The position numbers were made by a program, and so were the translations under genes. A stretch of DNA of 64,000 nt from the NCBI RefSeq assembly GCF_023278565.1, contig NC_064679.1, forward strand, positions 1,612,001 to 1,676,000, given 5' to 3'. Shown here in pieces: positions 47,901 to 60,200 of this stretch; the stretch's first letter is position 1, and the number at the start of each line of letters is the position of its first letter. The notes beneath the pieces were generated by a model. It searched no databases. It was not told the origin of the DNA and saw only the letters and a program-made list of their open reading frames with translations. The DNA is from Colletotrichum lupini (Eukaryota > Ascomycota > Sordariomycetes > Glomerellales > Glomerellaceae).

Positions 47901-50900
47901 TGTCTCCAGTCCGCTTTGGAAATGCCTTGGAGCTCCTCTGTCGCACAGAACTCGCGGACCTCGAGCCAGCGCCCCTCACTCTATTCACCGAGGTGGGCCC
48001 TCACGGTGCCCTGGCAGGTCCAGTCCGGCAGACTATTCAGGGGCTCAATTTGACTAGCTTCAAGTCAAGTTACCTATCCACCCTGTCTCGAGGCCGTGAT
48101 GCTGCGATCACCCTTCTTGAGACAGCTGGCAAGCTGTTCGAGTTCGGGTACCCGGTCTCGCTACAAGCGACCCTGGGAGAAAATCAATCTGCTATGTTGG
48201 TTGATGATCTTGATCCGTATCCTTGGGATCACTCCACGAGCTTCCTCTACGAATCGAAGCTCAGCAAGGAGCATCGCTTCCGCGCGCACCCGCCACATGA
48301 CCTTCTCGGCCTTCGTGTCCCGGGCACCACCAATCATGAACCCACTTGGCGCAACCTTCTCGGAGTGGGAAGCCTTCCGTGGCTTAGCGATCACATTGTC
48401 GATGGCTTCGCCATTTTCCCTGCTTCTGGATATCTCTCTATGGCTGTAGAGGCAGTGCGCCAGATCAGCGTCGACAGAAAGATTCAGGGTGTCATTTCTC
48501 AAATTCACCTGAAATATGTCTCGTTTACCAAGTCAATCATGATCCCTGAACGACGCACTGACGGACTGACATCTGATGTCGAAGTTCTCCTGACGTTGCG
48601 ACCCGCCAAAAGTCTGACCGACCGTACATGGGAGACATTCCGCATTATGGCTCTATCGCCGGAGGATGTGTGGCATGAGCACTGTGCGGGACACATCATG
48701 GTTGAGTGGTCGACTAAGGAAGATGAAGTCGAGGGATTCCGCGAAGAGAAGATGGCAAATTCTAGCGGCCTCGAACATCTTCAGGAAATCATCAATGCTT
48801 GCAACACCACGATCAGTGGCGAGGAGCTTTACAAAAACTTCACCGAGAACGGCAACGTCTATGGCCCTGCTTTTGCCGGCATAGAGTCGGCGCAGATTGG
48901 CTCCCGCGGAGGCATCGCAGAGATCAAGATCCCCGATGTGAAGAGCATGATGCCTCGCAAGCATCAGCAGGAGCATGTTATCCACCCAGCCTCGCTCGAT
49001 ACAGTCTTCCAATTGGGACTTCCACTGTACCGGAGGGATGTTGGTAATGGGCCCGTGATGCCTACAAGCATCGATGATCTGATCATCAACTGCAAACTCA
49101 GCAGTACACCCGGCACCAAATGGACCGTGTGCTCCACCATGGGCCAGAAAGGCTTCCGGTTTGCTAGCATCGACATCATGGTCTTCGAAGAAGTCACAGA
49201 GGGTGCACCACTGGTGCCCGTATTGGACATTCGCGGTGGCGCGCTTCGAGGCATCGGCGAAGCTCCAGTTGACGAGAATGCTCTGCCGTTCTCCCGCAAG
49301 ATGAGCTATGCTCTCGAATGGCAACCTGACGTCGACCTCCTGGCTCCACTACAGCAAGGAGACAAGTCAAACCAGCTAGTCTCGTATCTTCAGCTTCTGG
49401 CCTTCAAGCAGCCACGCATGAAGATCCTGGATTTGAGCGCAGGATCTGAAGCAGACATAGCGCTGCCATTCCTCGAAGCGATTGATCGTCCAGAAGGATT
49501 GCTTTTTGGCCGATATACATATTGCAGCGCTGAACCCCACGTCGAGTCCTTGGATCAAGCCAAGGCGTCTCTTCGCCGATGGAATGATCAAGTCGAATTC
49601 AAGACGTTGGACAGTTCAAAGGATTTTACTCAGCAAGGCTTCCAAGAGGGGTCTTACGACCTCATTCTTGCTTCCAAGGCGGAGCACGGCTCTGCTGATG
49701 AGTCTCTGAGCAACTGGCGAAAGCTTCTGAAGCCTCGCGGCAGACTGGTCCTTCACGCATCGCCGGTCAAAGGTGAACATGATGACTCTACTGTCCTGTC
49801 AGAGTCCGATTGGCATACTAGATTGGAGCATCATAGCTTCCAGGAGGTGACTCCTATCCAACAAGACCCTGCTACAGGACCAAGCATGATCATTGCCTCA
49901 GCCGTCGAGGAGCAGTCTCCAACGAAGGAAGACTTCCCCTCAATTCGCATCATCTCTCAGTCGCAGTCAGGCCAGGTTGCGTCTCTTGCAGATGCATTTG
50001 TGGCACACATGACCGCACTAGGGTTTGCTTGTTTTGTGGATGGTTGGGCATTTGAGCCAGTCAATGCTGATACTATCCACATTGTCCTCGATGATGCGAT
50101 GGATCCCATCCTTGCTGCACCAAGTGCCGAAAAGTTCGCCCAAATTGTCGCTCTCGTAACCAAGACGAAGAGCGTGCTGTGGCTAAGCTGCCAAGAAAGC
50201 GGTGTCGAAACCCATGATCCGGCGAAGGGGATGATCAGCGGCCTCGCAAGAGTCGTGCGACGAGAGAACTCGGCTATGCGTTTTGTCACTGTCGATGTAC
50301 AAGACGATGTGCTGTCGAAAATGGAAGTTCTGGTATCCAAGGTCTCAGAAGTTATTAAAAGTTCCTTTGCCACCCCCGTCAGCATCTCACGATCCGATGA
50401 GGATGAGTACACCTTCAGTAACGACCAACTCCTCATTCCTCGAGTTCATGCGGATGCCAAGTTCGACGACTGGGTCAAGAGGGCAATATACGCTCAAGGA
50501 ATGGAGACCGGACCTTTCCAACAGGTGGATAGGCCCCTCAAGCTCGAGGTTGAGACGCCGGGGCTCCTCAGTAGTCTCCGTTTCGCCGACGACGAGACGC
50601 CGTCGAGGCCCCTTAACCCGTTCGAAGTAGAGCTTGAGGCTAGGGCGTACGGCGTCAACTTCAAGGATGTATTCATCGCGATGGGGCAGATGATACCTGG
50701 TGTAACAATGGCCGGTGAATGTGCCGGTATTGTTCGCAAGGTGGGCTCTGCCATTGAGAACAAGTTCCGCGTCGGCGATCGCGTCTGCGGAATCTTTGCG
50801 GAGCCCTTCTCTAGTCACCCACGGATCGATGGGAACTTCAGTTGCCATCTTCCGGATAGTATGCCCTACTCTGTGGGCGCGTCAATCCCTGTCATCTTCT

Positions 50901-53900
50901 GCACCGCCTACCACTGCATGATCGAGGTCGCTCGTCTCGAGCGTGGAGACACCATTCTGATCCACGCCGCTTCTGGCGGTGTCGGTCAAGCAGCTATTCA
51001 ACTTGCCCAGAACATTGGAGCCGAGATCTTCTGCACTGTGGGCAGCAGCGCGAAGCGTCAACTGCTCATTGACACGTTCAACATCCCACCAGACCATATC
51101 TTTTCGTCAAGACTTCGGACATTCAAGCAGGGGATACTGCGACTCACCCAGGGCAAGGGTGTCAACTGCGTCTTGAACTCATTGTCAGGCGAATCACTCC
51201 ATGACTCCTTTGCTGTTCTTGCACCACTAGGAACCTTTGTCGAAATCGGCAAGTCTGATATCTATCGGAAGAACGAAATCAGCATGGTTCCTTTCGACAA
51301 CAGTGTCACGTTTGCTGCTGTCGACTTGACCGTCTTGGCCCGACTCAAGCCGACCAAGATGCGAGAAACTCTCGATAAAGTACTCTCATTGTTCGCGGAG
51401 GGTACTCTGAAGCCTGTGGCTCCCATTACGGCTATGCCCATGACCGATATCGAGGACGCTTTCCGTTTGATCCAGTCGAGGAAGCACACCGGCAAGGTTG
51501 TTCTCGTTTGTGACGACCAGACGCAAGTCAAGTTGACGCTGGCACGTCCACAACCTCTCCGGTTAGATGGGAATGGCACATATGTCATCTCTGGAGGTCT
51601 CGGAGACCTTGGGCGAAGATTCGCCAAGTTCCTCGCCGCTCATGGTGCGGGACATGTGGTAACATTGTCTCGTCGTAACCTGGAAGAAGAGGACCAGCTT
51701 GCGTTCGAGGAAGAGGTGCGCGCCATGGGAGCAGAGCTTCACATCATTCGCTGTGACGTGACAGATCAAGAGTCAGTGCAATCAGCCGCTGCCGAATGTT
51801 CAGAGAAACTTCCTCCGGTGAGAGGTGTCGTCCATGCAGGAATGGTCTTGAGGGTAAGTCTTTGTAATGCATCCCATTTTTCTCGCACAACGCAGCTCAC
51901 GTCATTTCTAGGATCATCCTTTTGAGATCATGTCTCACAATGATTACATGACTTCAATCAAGCCCAAGGTTCAGGGAACTCAGAATCTCGACAACGCCTT
52001 TGGCGCTTCCGACTCCCTCGACTTCTTCATTATGCTGTCATCCATCACCGCGATCCTCGGAAAATCTGGACAGTCGAACTACGCTGTCGGTAACGCCTAC
52101 CAGGATGCATTTGCTCAAAGCAAAAAGGGATCGAGCTGCAGATACATCACGTTGAACCTCGGTGCGGTCGACGGATCCTTAGCCATCACCTCACTGCCTC
52201 CTGCGCAACAAGACGCTATGAGACGTGGCTCCGTTCTCATGTCGTTTGACGAAGTCTTCGCCGTTTTGACCTACGCTATGAGCGCACAGGCAAACGAGGA
52301 TGATCTCCACCAGCTGATACTTGGCTTTGATCGAAAATCGATAGAGGCGGTTCACGATGAGATGGCTCTTGCGAATCCCATGTTCAGCCAGATTCCGTAC
52401 CTGGAGAAGGAGGGAGAGCCGACCAAGGAAGCTGCCACTGACGTTGGAAAGTTGCTTCAACAAGCCTCCTCGCCCGAGGAAGTCAAGAGCATTGTGGTTA
52501 ACGGAATTTGCCAGCGGTTTGCCATGTTCACTGCTGTGCCCGTTGAAGAAATTAGTCCCGACGTTTCGATGGAGAGTTTTGGTCTCGACTCACTTGTTGC
52601 CATCGAATTGAAGAACTTCCTCTCTCGCACTTTCCAGGCGACGCTCCAGACATCTGAGGTTCTCGATGCTGTCAACATCCTGAGTTTGGCCAAGGTCATC
52701 ATCCTCAGATCCAAACTCGTCTCCAAAGACACTGAGACGGCTGTCGCGGAGAAGGAAGAGACCGCAACACCTGCAGCCGTGAAGGTCGCCGACTTGGCCG
52801 TCGAAAGTGCAGCACCAGATACCAACCATAACTTCCATTGTTGCCGAGCAATCAAGACGCTTCAGAAGATGCCTCTTGTTGACTTTGACGTGATGTTTGA
52901 CGATTACCTGGAGAAGTCAAGAATGTTCTTTTCCGCCGAAGACTTCAAGACTATCGAAGACGATGTAGCCGAATTCAGAAAGCCGGACAGCATTGGTCGG
53001 AAGTTCTATGGCCGTCTGCATGAGCAGGCGCACGATCCCGCGATCGAAAACTGGCAAGAGAAGTACTTCCTTCAAAGCATGTATCTGCAGAGGCGCATGC
53101 CGCTCGCGCCATTCAATAACTTTATGGCATTCCACCCTCTCGGGAACATGGGCCATACTCAAGCCGAGCGAGCAGCCATGATTGCAAGTATTGCCTTCCA
53201 AGCCAAGCAGAATCTTGAATCCGATCGATGGGAGCCCATGGCATACATGTTCACGGCAAACTGTACCGATCTTTGGCAGTACATCTTCAACACGGCTCGC
53301 CTGCCTGGCGTTCCGCTAGATCGGATGGCTAAATTCCCTGGGAACGACTACATGGCGGTACTCCATCGCGGACATATCTACAAGGTTGAGCTCATAGATG
53401 GAGATCATAATGTCTCCATCGAAACATTGACCAAGACTTTCAATGCTCTCTTGGCCCAGCAAGACCTTGATGACAACTGGACGAGTATCCTTGGCACCGA
53501 CGACCGCACTTCATGGGCGGAGGTAAGTTCACTGCAGTCTATTTACCCACAGATAATAGATTATGAGTGATGATGAGACTGATTCATCAATAACAGAGCC
53601 GACAAGCCCTAATTGACCTTGACGATGCCAACAAAGAGACCATAGACATGGTAGAGGCTGCAGCTTTTCTCATTTGTCTCGACGACACAGAGCCTGCGCA
53701 TGCAGAGGAGAGAATCAACCATATGATGATGCTCAACGGTTTCAACCGATGGGTCGACAAGTCCATCGCATTCACAGTGTGCAAGAACGCAACTTCTGGC
53801 ACATACGTCGAGCACACGATGATTGATGTAAGTTTGATCGCGTTGATGCCTGACCCATTTCGAAGTAAGGCTTTCTGACCACTTGCACTTAGGCAATGAC

Positions 53901-54775
53901 CCTCTTCGCGATGCAAACGGCCATTGTCGAAGGCATCATGACCTATAAGCCACCCCGAGAGCTCAACGGCCATACCAATGGCGTTGTTTTCTCGCCCAGA
54001 GAGTTCACTTTGAAGACAACAGCGGCGTTGGACGCGCGTATTCAACACGTTCGACAGCGTTTCGAAAACGACATCTCAAAGTTCGGATACAGAGACATTG
54101 TACTCTCCGACTTTGGGAAAGACATTCTCCTTGACCGTCACCTCCCTATCAAAGGCGTCTACGACCTTATGGGTCTTCTCGCCAACTACTACTACTATGG
54201 CTACAATGCCCAATCCTGGGAAGCCATCTCCATGTCACACTACCACAAGGGACGACCTGACATTGTGCAAGTCAACACGTTGATCACCGCGGACTTTTGT
54301 ACCATTGCAGACGACGAAAGCGTGCCGGCACGCAAACGCTTCGATATGATGGTCGCGGCTGCCAACGCTCGTAATCAGATCATCAAGGACGCGTTCATGG
54401 GTCGATGCTACCAGCGGACGCTCAGGGCCCTCGAGCTCTGCGCAGAGGAGGGCGAGGATCTGCCTGCTCTCTTCAAGAATCCGCTCTATGAACAAACTGT
54501 GGAGCCCAACCAGATGTTCTCGAATACCGATGGGCTGTCTCCCGAGTCTTGCTTCATCATGCAGAACCCAAAGAGGTTCTGGATGACGTACTATGTTACT
54601 GATGGAGGGTAAGTGACATTTTTACTGAGATAATCTCTGCTTTGCAAATGAAGCTAACAATTTGGTCTTTAGAGCTCATTTCTCTGTGGTCACTGGGAAA
54701 GACGAAGTGATTGCGTGGGCAGACTGTTTACAACGTGCCTCTTCGGTGTTGAAGACGCTGATAGATGCGGCATGA
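44994..54775 (+). CDS. highly reducing polyketide synthase with C-terminal carnitine acyltransferase domain (frame broken)
   Basis: Nine exons: 44994-45391, 45488-45754, 45820-46115, 46217-46446, 46500-51853, 51912-53522, 53597-53827, 53893-54608 and 54673-54775. Phases agree except for a one-base shift in exon 5 near 46711. Length is about 3,068 aa if that shift is disregarded. Domains (approximate residues): KS with DTGCSGS (Cys178), EAHGTGT (His313) and SNIGH (His352); AT with GHSSGE (about 700); DH with [10 protein letters not shown] (about 1027) and [10 protein letters not shown] (about 1225); a short degenerate methyltransferase (about 1345-1530); ER with HAASGGVG (about 1885); KR with GGLGDLG and [14 protein letters not shown] with FGLDSL (about 2405); cAT (about 2500-3068) with EHTMID (His about 2791). 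The enzyme should make a reduced chain and release it by cAT transfer. The product is unknown. Confidence 0.93.
46650..46850 (+). repeat. Asn-Gly-His-Thr repeat tract in the KS-AT linker
   Basis: Tandem AATGGGCATACC-type units coding NGHT/NGHA repeats, then more Asn-Gly-rich units after 46733. The reading frame changes inside this tract. A frame-2 stop at 46697-46699 and a frame-1 stop at 46776-46778 bound the place where the shift must occur. Such low-complexity tracts are prone to slippage. Confidence 0.8.
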
Positions 54776-55299
54776 GGTGGATTTCGCACTGATTTTGGCG
54801 GTTCGTTTGTTCATTTAACTCAAATTAGTTGTATTTCCGCTTGATTGATGCACGTTATTATGATTGAATTATCCTCCTTAACAACTATGTACTTACTCCA
54901 TGTGATCAGTTTTCGGGTACGCTTCTGAGTCACAATCCAAATCTATAGTATATTGGTTTTCTTGAGGTAAATACATCAGGTACCAAGAACATGATGAGAA
55001 TGTCTAAAGTGAAGGGTGGGCAACAACATTGAGAGGAGAGCATGCTGGAGCTAGCTAAGGGCCCTAGAGTTCAGTGCAGTGTAGCCCCTGTACCTGCTGA
55101 AGCCTACCTTACTGAAGACCTCTTGCATTACGATTGTTGGCCCAGAACGATTTCAACTTTGACAAGATATCTTGAGAACCGGTCATTGATTCCAGCAGAA
55201 CAATTTCAAATTACCAACGATATTTGCAAGTTCAGCCCTCAGATACCTCAAATCCAAGCTGGCGCTAAATTCTGCGTACTCTGAGATGTAGACGCATAT
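54776..55299. other. convergent intergenic region, PKS and MFS exporter
   Basis: The two genes end toward each other across 524 bp. An 80-codon frame (55042-55284, plus) is open but has no signal, domain or upstream promoter context. Probably only 3' ends. Confidence 0.5.
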
Positions 55300-57405
55300 C
55301 TACACTGTCTTCTCATCCCTTCTCTGATCTAACGGCGCACTTGCAACTTCGTCACCAGTGTTGGCCTCCTGGCCTGGTTGCACCCGATCGTCTGGAATCC
55401 ATCGTCTCTGCATGCCGAAGCTGAGTAGTAATGAGGTACCCGCCACAACAATGGGTAATATGAAGGCCCTGGAGATGGCATAGCCGAACGCCTTTTGCAC
55501 AAACGGCAAAATAGCCGCGGGAACCGCCTTCGCTAGGTCAGATGCACCAGCATCTTGTATCGCTTTGATGTTGACACCTCCTGGCACTCCCGCAAGCCGA
55601 CGGTAGAGCTCCTGGGAGAAGAGGTTAGAAGCGATGCTGAGTCCCACCGCACCACCTAACAAGCGGTGGAACACGACCATGGCACACGCTGTCGGCATGT
55701 CGCTGTCGGGAAGGACAACCTGTACCGCAATGAAGGGGACTTGTTCCGCGAGCCCAATGCCCGCCCCGCTGAGGATCTGGAAGCCGATCCACTGCCCCAT
55801 CGACGACTCCCTATCCAGCTTCTGAAGGAGCACGCATCCGGCGATGAAGACACTGGATCCAAACCACATGAAGGGGACGTAGTAGCCTTTTGAGCTGACA
55901 CACGCTCCTGTGACGATGATAGCGATGCTGCATGGTATTCCGTATGCGAGGCAGCGAACGCCCGAAGTCACTGCATTCGTGCCTAGAACTGCTTGGAAGT
56001 AGAAAGCGAGGTAATACATGTGCGTGTTGTGCGCCATGGACATCAGCATGTTGAAGGCGCAGCTGATGGCCACGGTTCGCTGTAAGAGGATCCGCATGGG
56101 GATAGTAGCCCTTGATTTCCGGAGTTACCCTGTCAGCTGATATTGAAGACAGATGTGTGGATATTATCTGTTGTTTTTCACTTACTCTTCTTTCTTTCTC
56201 GCCTGCAACACCATGAAGGCTGTGATGAAAATCCCAAACACCACAAGGCAGGCGTAAACCCTAGGGTCCGACCAAGGGTACTTGGTCCCGCCCCATTGAA
56301 GAGCAAAAAACAGACTGATCAAGCCGACGATGAGAAGAAACCCGCCAAGTAGATCGAGTTTCTTCAGCTTTTGACGCAACGAGAGTCGACCGTGTATCGG
56401 TGTCCTCGCTCTCAATATCTTGTACGCGATTCCAAATGTCACGGCACCAAATGCTAGACAGACTGTTAGGGGATCCGCGTCGGTCGCTAGTCTCTCATTA
56501 CTCACGTAGATTGATCCTGTTCAAACTTAGAATAATGTCAGAGCAAATCATCGGTGTAAAACGTACCAAAAACAAAATCTCCAGGTGAGACGAGGCGTAT
56601 CGGTAATGAGTCCTCCGAGAGTTGGTCCCAGAACTCCTGCGACGCCGTACATACTCGTGACCAGGGCCATTCCGAACGGTCTAGCTCGCAGAGGAACTGA
56701 CCTTCCGTAGACTGACAGACTACCGCAGAGCAGGCCAGCGGCTCCGATACCAGATATCACTCTCCCTGTGATCAATGCTGCAGAATTTGGCGAGGCAGCG
56801 CAGAGAATCGAGCCTGCCTCGACTTGAGAAAACCACAGATGGCTTCAGTAACTTGATTAGAGGTACATTGTGCAGCTACGAATTTGACTCACAAATGATG
56901 ACGGAGGTCAGATAAAGAACTCTGGCGTTGAATAAGGTGTACAAGCGACCAAAGGTAGGCTGGAATGCCATTTCTGTGAAGAGGTACGCACTTCCGTACC
57001 ACGGCACGTCGTTGAGTCGATGGAAATCGCTGGTTATCTTGGGGATTGCCGTTGCTGGCCAGGACATCGTAAGTCTAAAGATCTCAAAAATCCGAGGAGT
57101 TGCAAAAGCTTACCAAGTATACTGCCATCTATGGCTATCATGAAGGTTGCAATGGTGAATACTGTTGATAGAAGAGCCAGCTCTCGCGGTGTCGCATATT
57201 GATGAGTCTGCGACTCGTCAGAGTCCTCGCCAGTCGTTATCTCATTTGCATCATTTTCTTGACTTCCTGATCCCTTCTGAGAATTTTCCATCTTATGTTT
57301 GAAATCATTGTTGACAACAGCTTCATGGGTATTGCTCTTTTTTCCGTCGCTATCCAATTGAGACGGCATGGAAATCTCCATGGTATGTTTTGTATCAGCC
57401 TCCAT
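55300..57405 (-). CDS. MFS drug/metabolite exporter, 14-helix type
   Basis: Six exons: 57405-57114, 57054-56893, 56822-56567, 56516-56506, 56453-56186 and 56110-55300. Introns are 59, 70, 50, 52 and 75 nt. Exon 4 is only 11 nt but is required: together with its neighbours it spells WINLPFGAV, the family's usual text at that point. The product is 599 aa. ATG 57405 is the first ATG in frame (57420 is GTG). An acidic cytosolic N-terminus of about 75 residues precedes helix 1. Family motifs are DGSILATAIPKITSDF, WYGSAYL, GRVISGIGAAGL and GPTLGGLI (motif C, antiporter type). About 14 hydrophobic segments fit the DHA14 group, which includes exporters coded in toxin and metabolite clusters. Plasma-membrane efflux of the PKS product is likely by position. 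It is divergent from the FAD oxidase. Confidence 0.9.
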
Positions 57406-58143
57406 ACTCCTAGGACTCACTCAGCAGCGGCTCAAGTGTTACGAGACTTGGGAAATTTCACTTATTCCGAAGACAGAGGGAAATAAGCAATCCCATGGCA
57501 AGATTATCCGGGGCCCATCTGGTTGTCAGTCATAACGCGAAGTTCCCATGAACATAATTGATGTCCAATTTGGGACATTGATGAGCCTCGTCTTGCCGAA
57601 AGGGTCTTTGGTTCCTACAGCTCTTCCGCGGATAACTGCATTCAGTAATAAGATACACACCTGAACTAGCGCGTGAAATCCTGGGCACCCCGCGTAAGGC
57701 TACTTTGAGAATCCTTCAGGAGTAATCCTGCGGAAACAACGGGAACGGTACCGTCGGTCCAGAAGGGCACGCTGACTGCCTAACAGCGTATAGCCTGAAA
57801 TCAGCCCGTCGGTTCGATGTTCCGTGCCATGCACAACACTCGTGCTGAACAATAACTGTTGCTTACTAGTTGATTTGACAAGAATAATACGGGATGCGGT
57901 GATTTGCTGGCCAGCCAGAAAGCAATTTGATGCTGTGCAGTTTGCCGCCTTGCTGCGCCCCTGCACACCGAAGGATCGGGCACGAATATACAATGACTAT
58001 GCCTTGGCGTTTTTGTCATTATTGACATCAGACCAGTTCCCATAGCCGCGTCAGAGATAGATAAAGTATGCATAGAGAGCTTTTCGAATTTGATTACCTA
58101 TGCCTCCAAAGACCGGTGGTTGGCGGGCTCTTCAACACGCAGC
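57406..58143. promoter_or_regulatory. divergent control region, MFS exporter and FAD oxidase
   Basis: 738 bp between divergent ATGs. It contains CGG-N9-CCG (57810-57824), a geometry used by zinc-cluster factors, and the shared 10-mer CGAAGGATCG (57969-57978). No coding frame of note. Confidence 0.5.
57969..57978 (+). promoter_or_regulatory. shared 10-mer CGAAGGATCG, copy 3
   Basis: Lies 166 bp before the ATG of the FAD oxidase. Exact match to the copies at 34068 and 44499, in the same orientation on the plus strand. Confidence 0.45.
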
Positions 58144-60200
58144 ATGATTTTCTCAAAGTTCCTCCTCGCGCTTTGCGCGATTACATTGGCGCAGGCAACT
58201 CCTGCATCGTCTGAGTGCAAGGCCTTTCCAGGCACCACATCATGGCCCTCGAGCAACGATTGGTATCGCCTGAACAAGGCAGTCGATGGGCGGCTCTTCA
58301 GACCCCTTCTTCCAGGCGGCATTTGTCACCCGGAGCAGCCGAACTACAGTGCAGAACGGTGCTCCAACCTCTTCACGGCTTGGAGAACTTTTGAGTTCCA
58401 TGCTGAGGACCCTGTCTCGGTGATGTGGGACAATTGGACCAACTACACCTGTGTCCCCCTCGATGGCTTCCCTTGCAGCGGAGCAGGCTATCCGTCATAT
58501 GTGGTCAACGCGACCACGGCGAAGCATGTCAAGGCCGCCGTCGACTTTGGTGAGTATATACGTTTTCCAAGCCCAAAGGAAAAATGAAAAATAAAAAGAA
58601 AAACCCCAAGTTCAGCTGACAACATTCTATGCACAGCGCGAAAGAATCAAGTCCGTCTTGTTGTCAAGAGCAGTGGACATGACTACCTTGGGCGCTCCAT
58701 CGCGCCAGGCTCCCTTTCCATCTGGACGCACCATCTCAATGAGATCCAGTATCACGAGGGGCAATTCAAACTCGCTGGGTCGGGAAAGATTATACCCGGC
58801 GATGCCATCACCGCCGCATCCGGAGCGAAGATGGTTGATGTGTACGCTGTAGCGAGCCAGCACAACCGCGCTGTCGTAGGCGGTGGAGGTAAGACTGTTT
58901 CGCAGGGTGGCTTTGTGACGGGCGGTGGCCATTCCATCTTAGCACCCCATTACGGTCTTGCGGCAGATAATGTGCTGCAGATGGAGGTCGTTACCCCTGG
59001 TGGCGATCTTATCACGGTCAACGAAGATCAAAACGCCGACTTGTTCTGGGCCATGCGAGGTGTAAGTCTTGGATTGCGGGAGCTTTTGCTGTTCATCTAC
59101 TAACTTGGTAATGCTAGGGAGGAGGTTCAACATTTGGGGTTCTCACCTCTGTCACAGTCAAGACGCATCCTGAAAAGAAGCTCACTATGGTTTTATTTAT
59201 GGCCTTTACTGTTCCTGAGGCTCCCTTCACTCTAGACCTTGCTACTTGGGCCGCTTCTCAGCTTCCTTACCTCTCGGACTCTGGATTGTCAGGTTATCTC
59301 ATGGCTACCGTGAACTCGACGCCGCCGATTCCACTGCCGGGTCTCCCAGAGCGAGTTGCCGGTCTGATGGGCAAGACAATCATTCTGGATACCCAAGATA
59401 CGGCCAGGATTAACGAGATCTTTCAACCACTCAACAAAACCATCCAGGAACGGTGGCCTGGACAGGTCAACTTGCTGACCATTACTCAACCGTACGACTC
59501 ATTCGCGGCCTGGTATGCCGAGAACTTTGACGACGGCCAAGCTGGGGGCTCTGTCTATCTCATCTCACGATTCCTAGACAAGAAGACCCTGACCACTGAC
59601 CTGGACGCACTGAAGAGTGCACTGGAGCCTATTCTTCTCAACGATGGTTGGCTGGGAACATATCTGGTCGCAGGAAAGGGTGTGAATGAAGCGAAGCCCC
59701 GCGGCGGCGAAAATTCCGTCCATCCGGCCTGGCGGAAGGCATATGTTCATGCACGTGAGTAGCCATCTAGAACAGTCTCAAGGCCAGGTGAAGGCCATAT
59801 ATTCATGTAGGAGAAGTCACTGACTATTCGCAGTCACCTGGCAGGGCTGGGGATACGAACCATGGGATCCAGCAGCAGGAGAGAAAGCTAGGGAGATTCT
59901 GGACGCTAGGTTCGAGCCTCTTCGCCAACTGACGCCCGATGGAGGATCGTACATGAATGAAGTAAGTTTCCCAAAACTGACGAGGAGAGAAACCAGCTAG
60001 ATCAGGGGTTTTGCTAACGATTTGATCAGGGATTCCCATTCGAGAAGAACTGGCAGCAGGCATTTTGGGGCTCGAACTACCCGAGATTGTCCAAGATCAA
60101 GCGCAGTGTTGATCCGAAGGACGTATTGTGGTGCAAAACTTGTGTGGGAAATGAAGGCTGGTCGGAAAAAAGCGACGGCCGCCTCTGCAGGGTTCAGTAA
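58144..60200 (+). CDS. secreted FAD-linked oxidase (berberine-bridge / isoamyl alcohol oxidase type)
   Basis: Five exons: 58144-58549, 58637-59061, 59118-59754, 59834-59961 and 60030-60200. Introns are 87, 56, 79 and 68 nt; phases agree and give 588 aa. ATG 58144 opens a signal peptide ([18 protein letters not shown]). The FAD-binding PP-loop domain shows [12 protein letters not shown], where the His is the usual covalent flavin attachment, then [19 protein letters not shown] and [14 protein letters not shown]. The cysteine that gives a second flavin bond in berberine-bridge enzymes is replaced by Gly, so attachment is probably through His only. The C-terminus has the family's GSYMNE and [20 protein letters not shown] text. 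Such enzymes oxidise alcohols or close rings in the secretory route or outside the cell. Position suggests a tailoring step on the PKS product. Confidence 0.92.

Noticed and set aside
48653..49324. 223-codon frame antisense to the PKS
   Set aside because: A shadow of the DH-region coding sequence.
55042..55284. 80-codon frame between PKS and MFS genes
   Set aside because: No signal peptide, no domain, lies between two convergent 3' ends.
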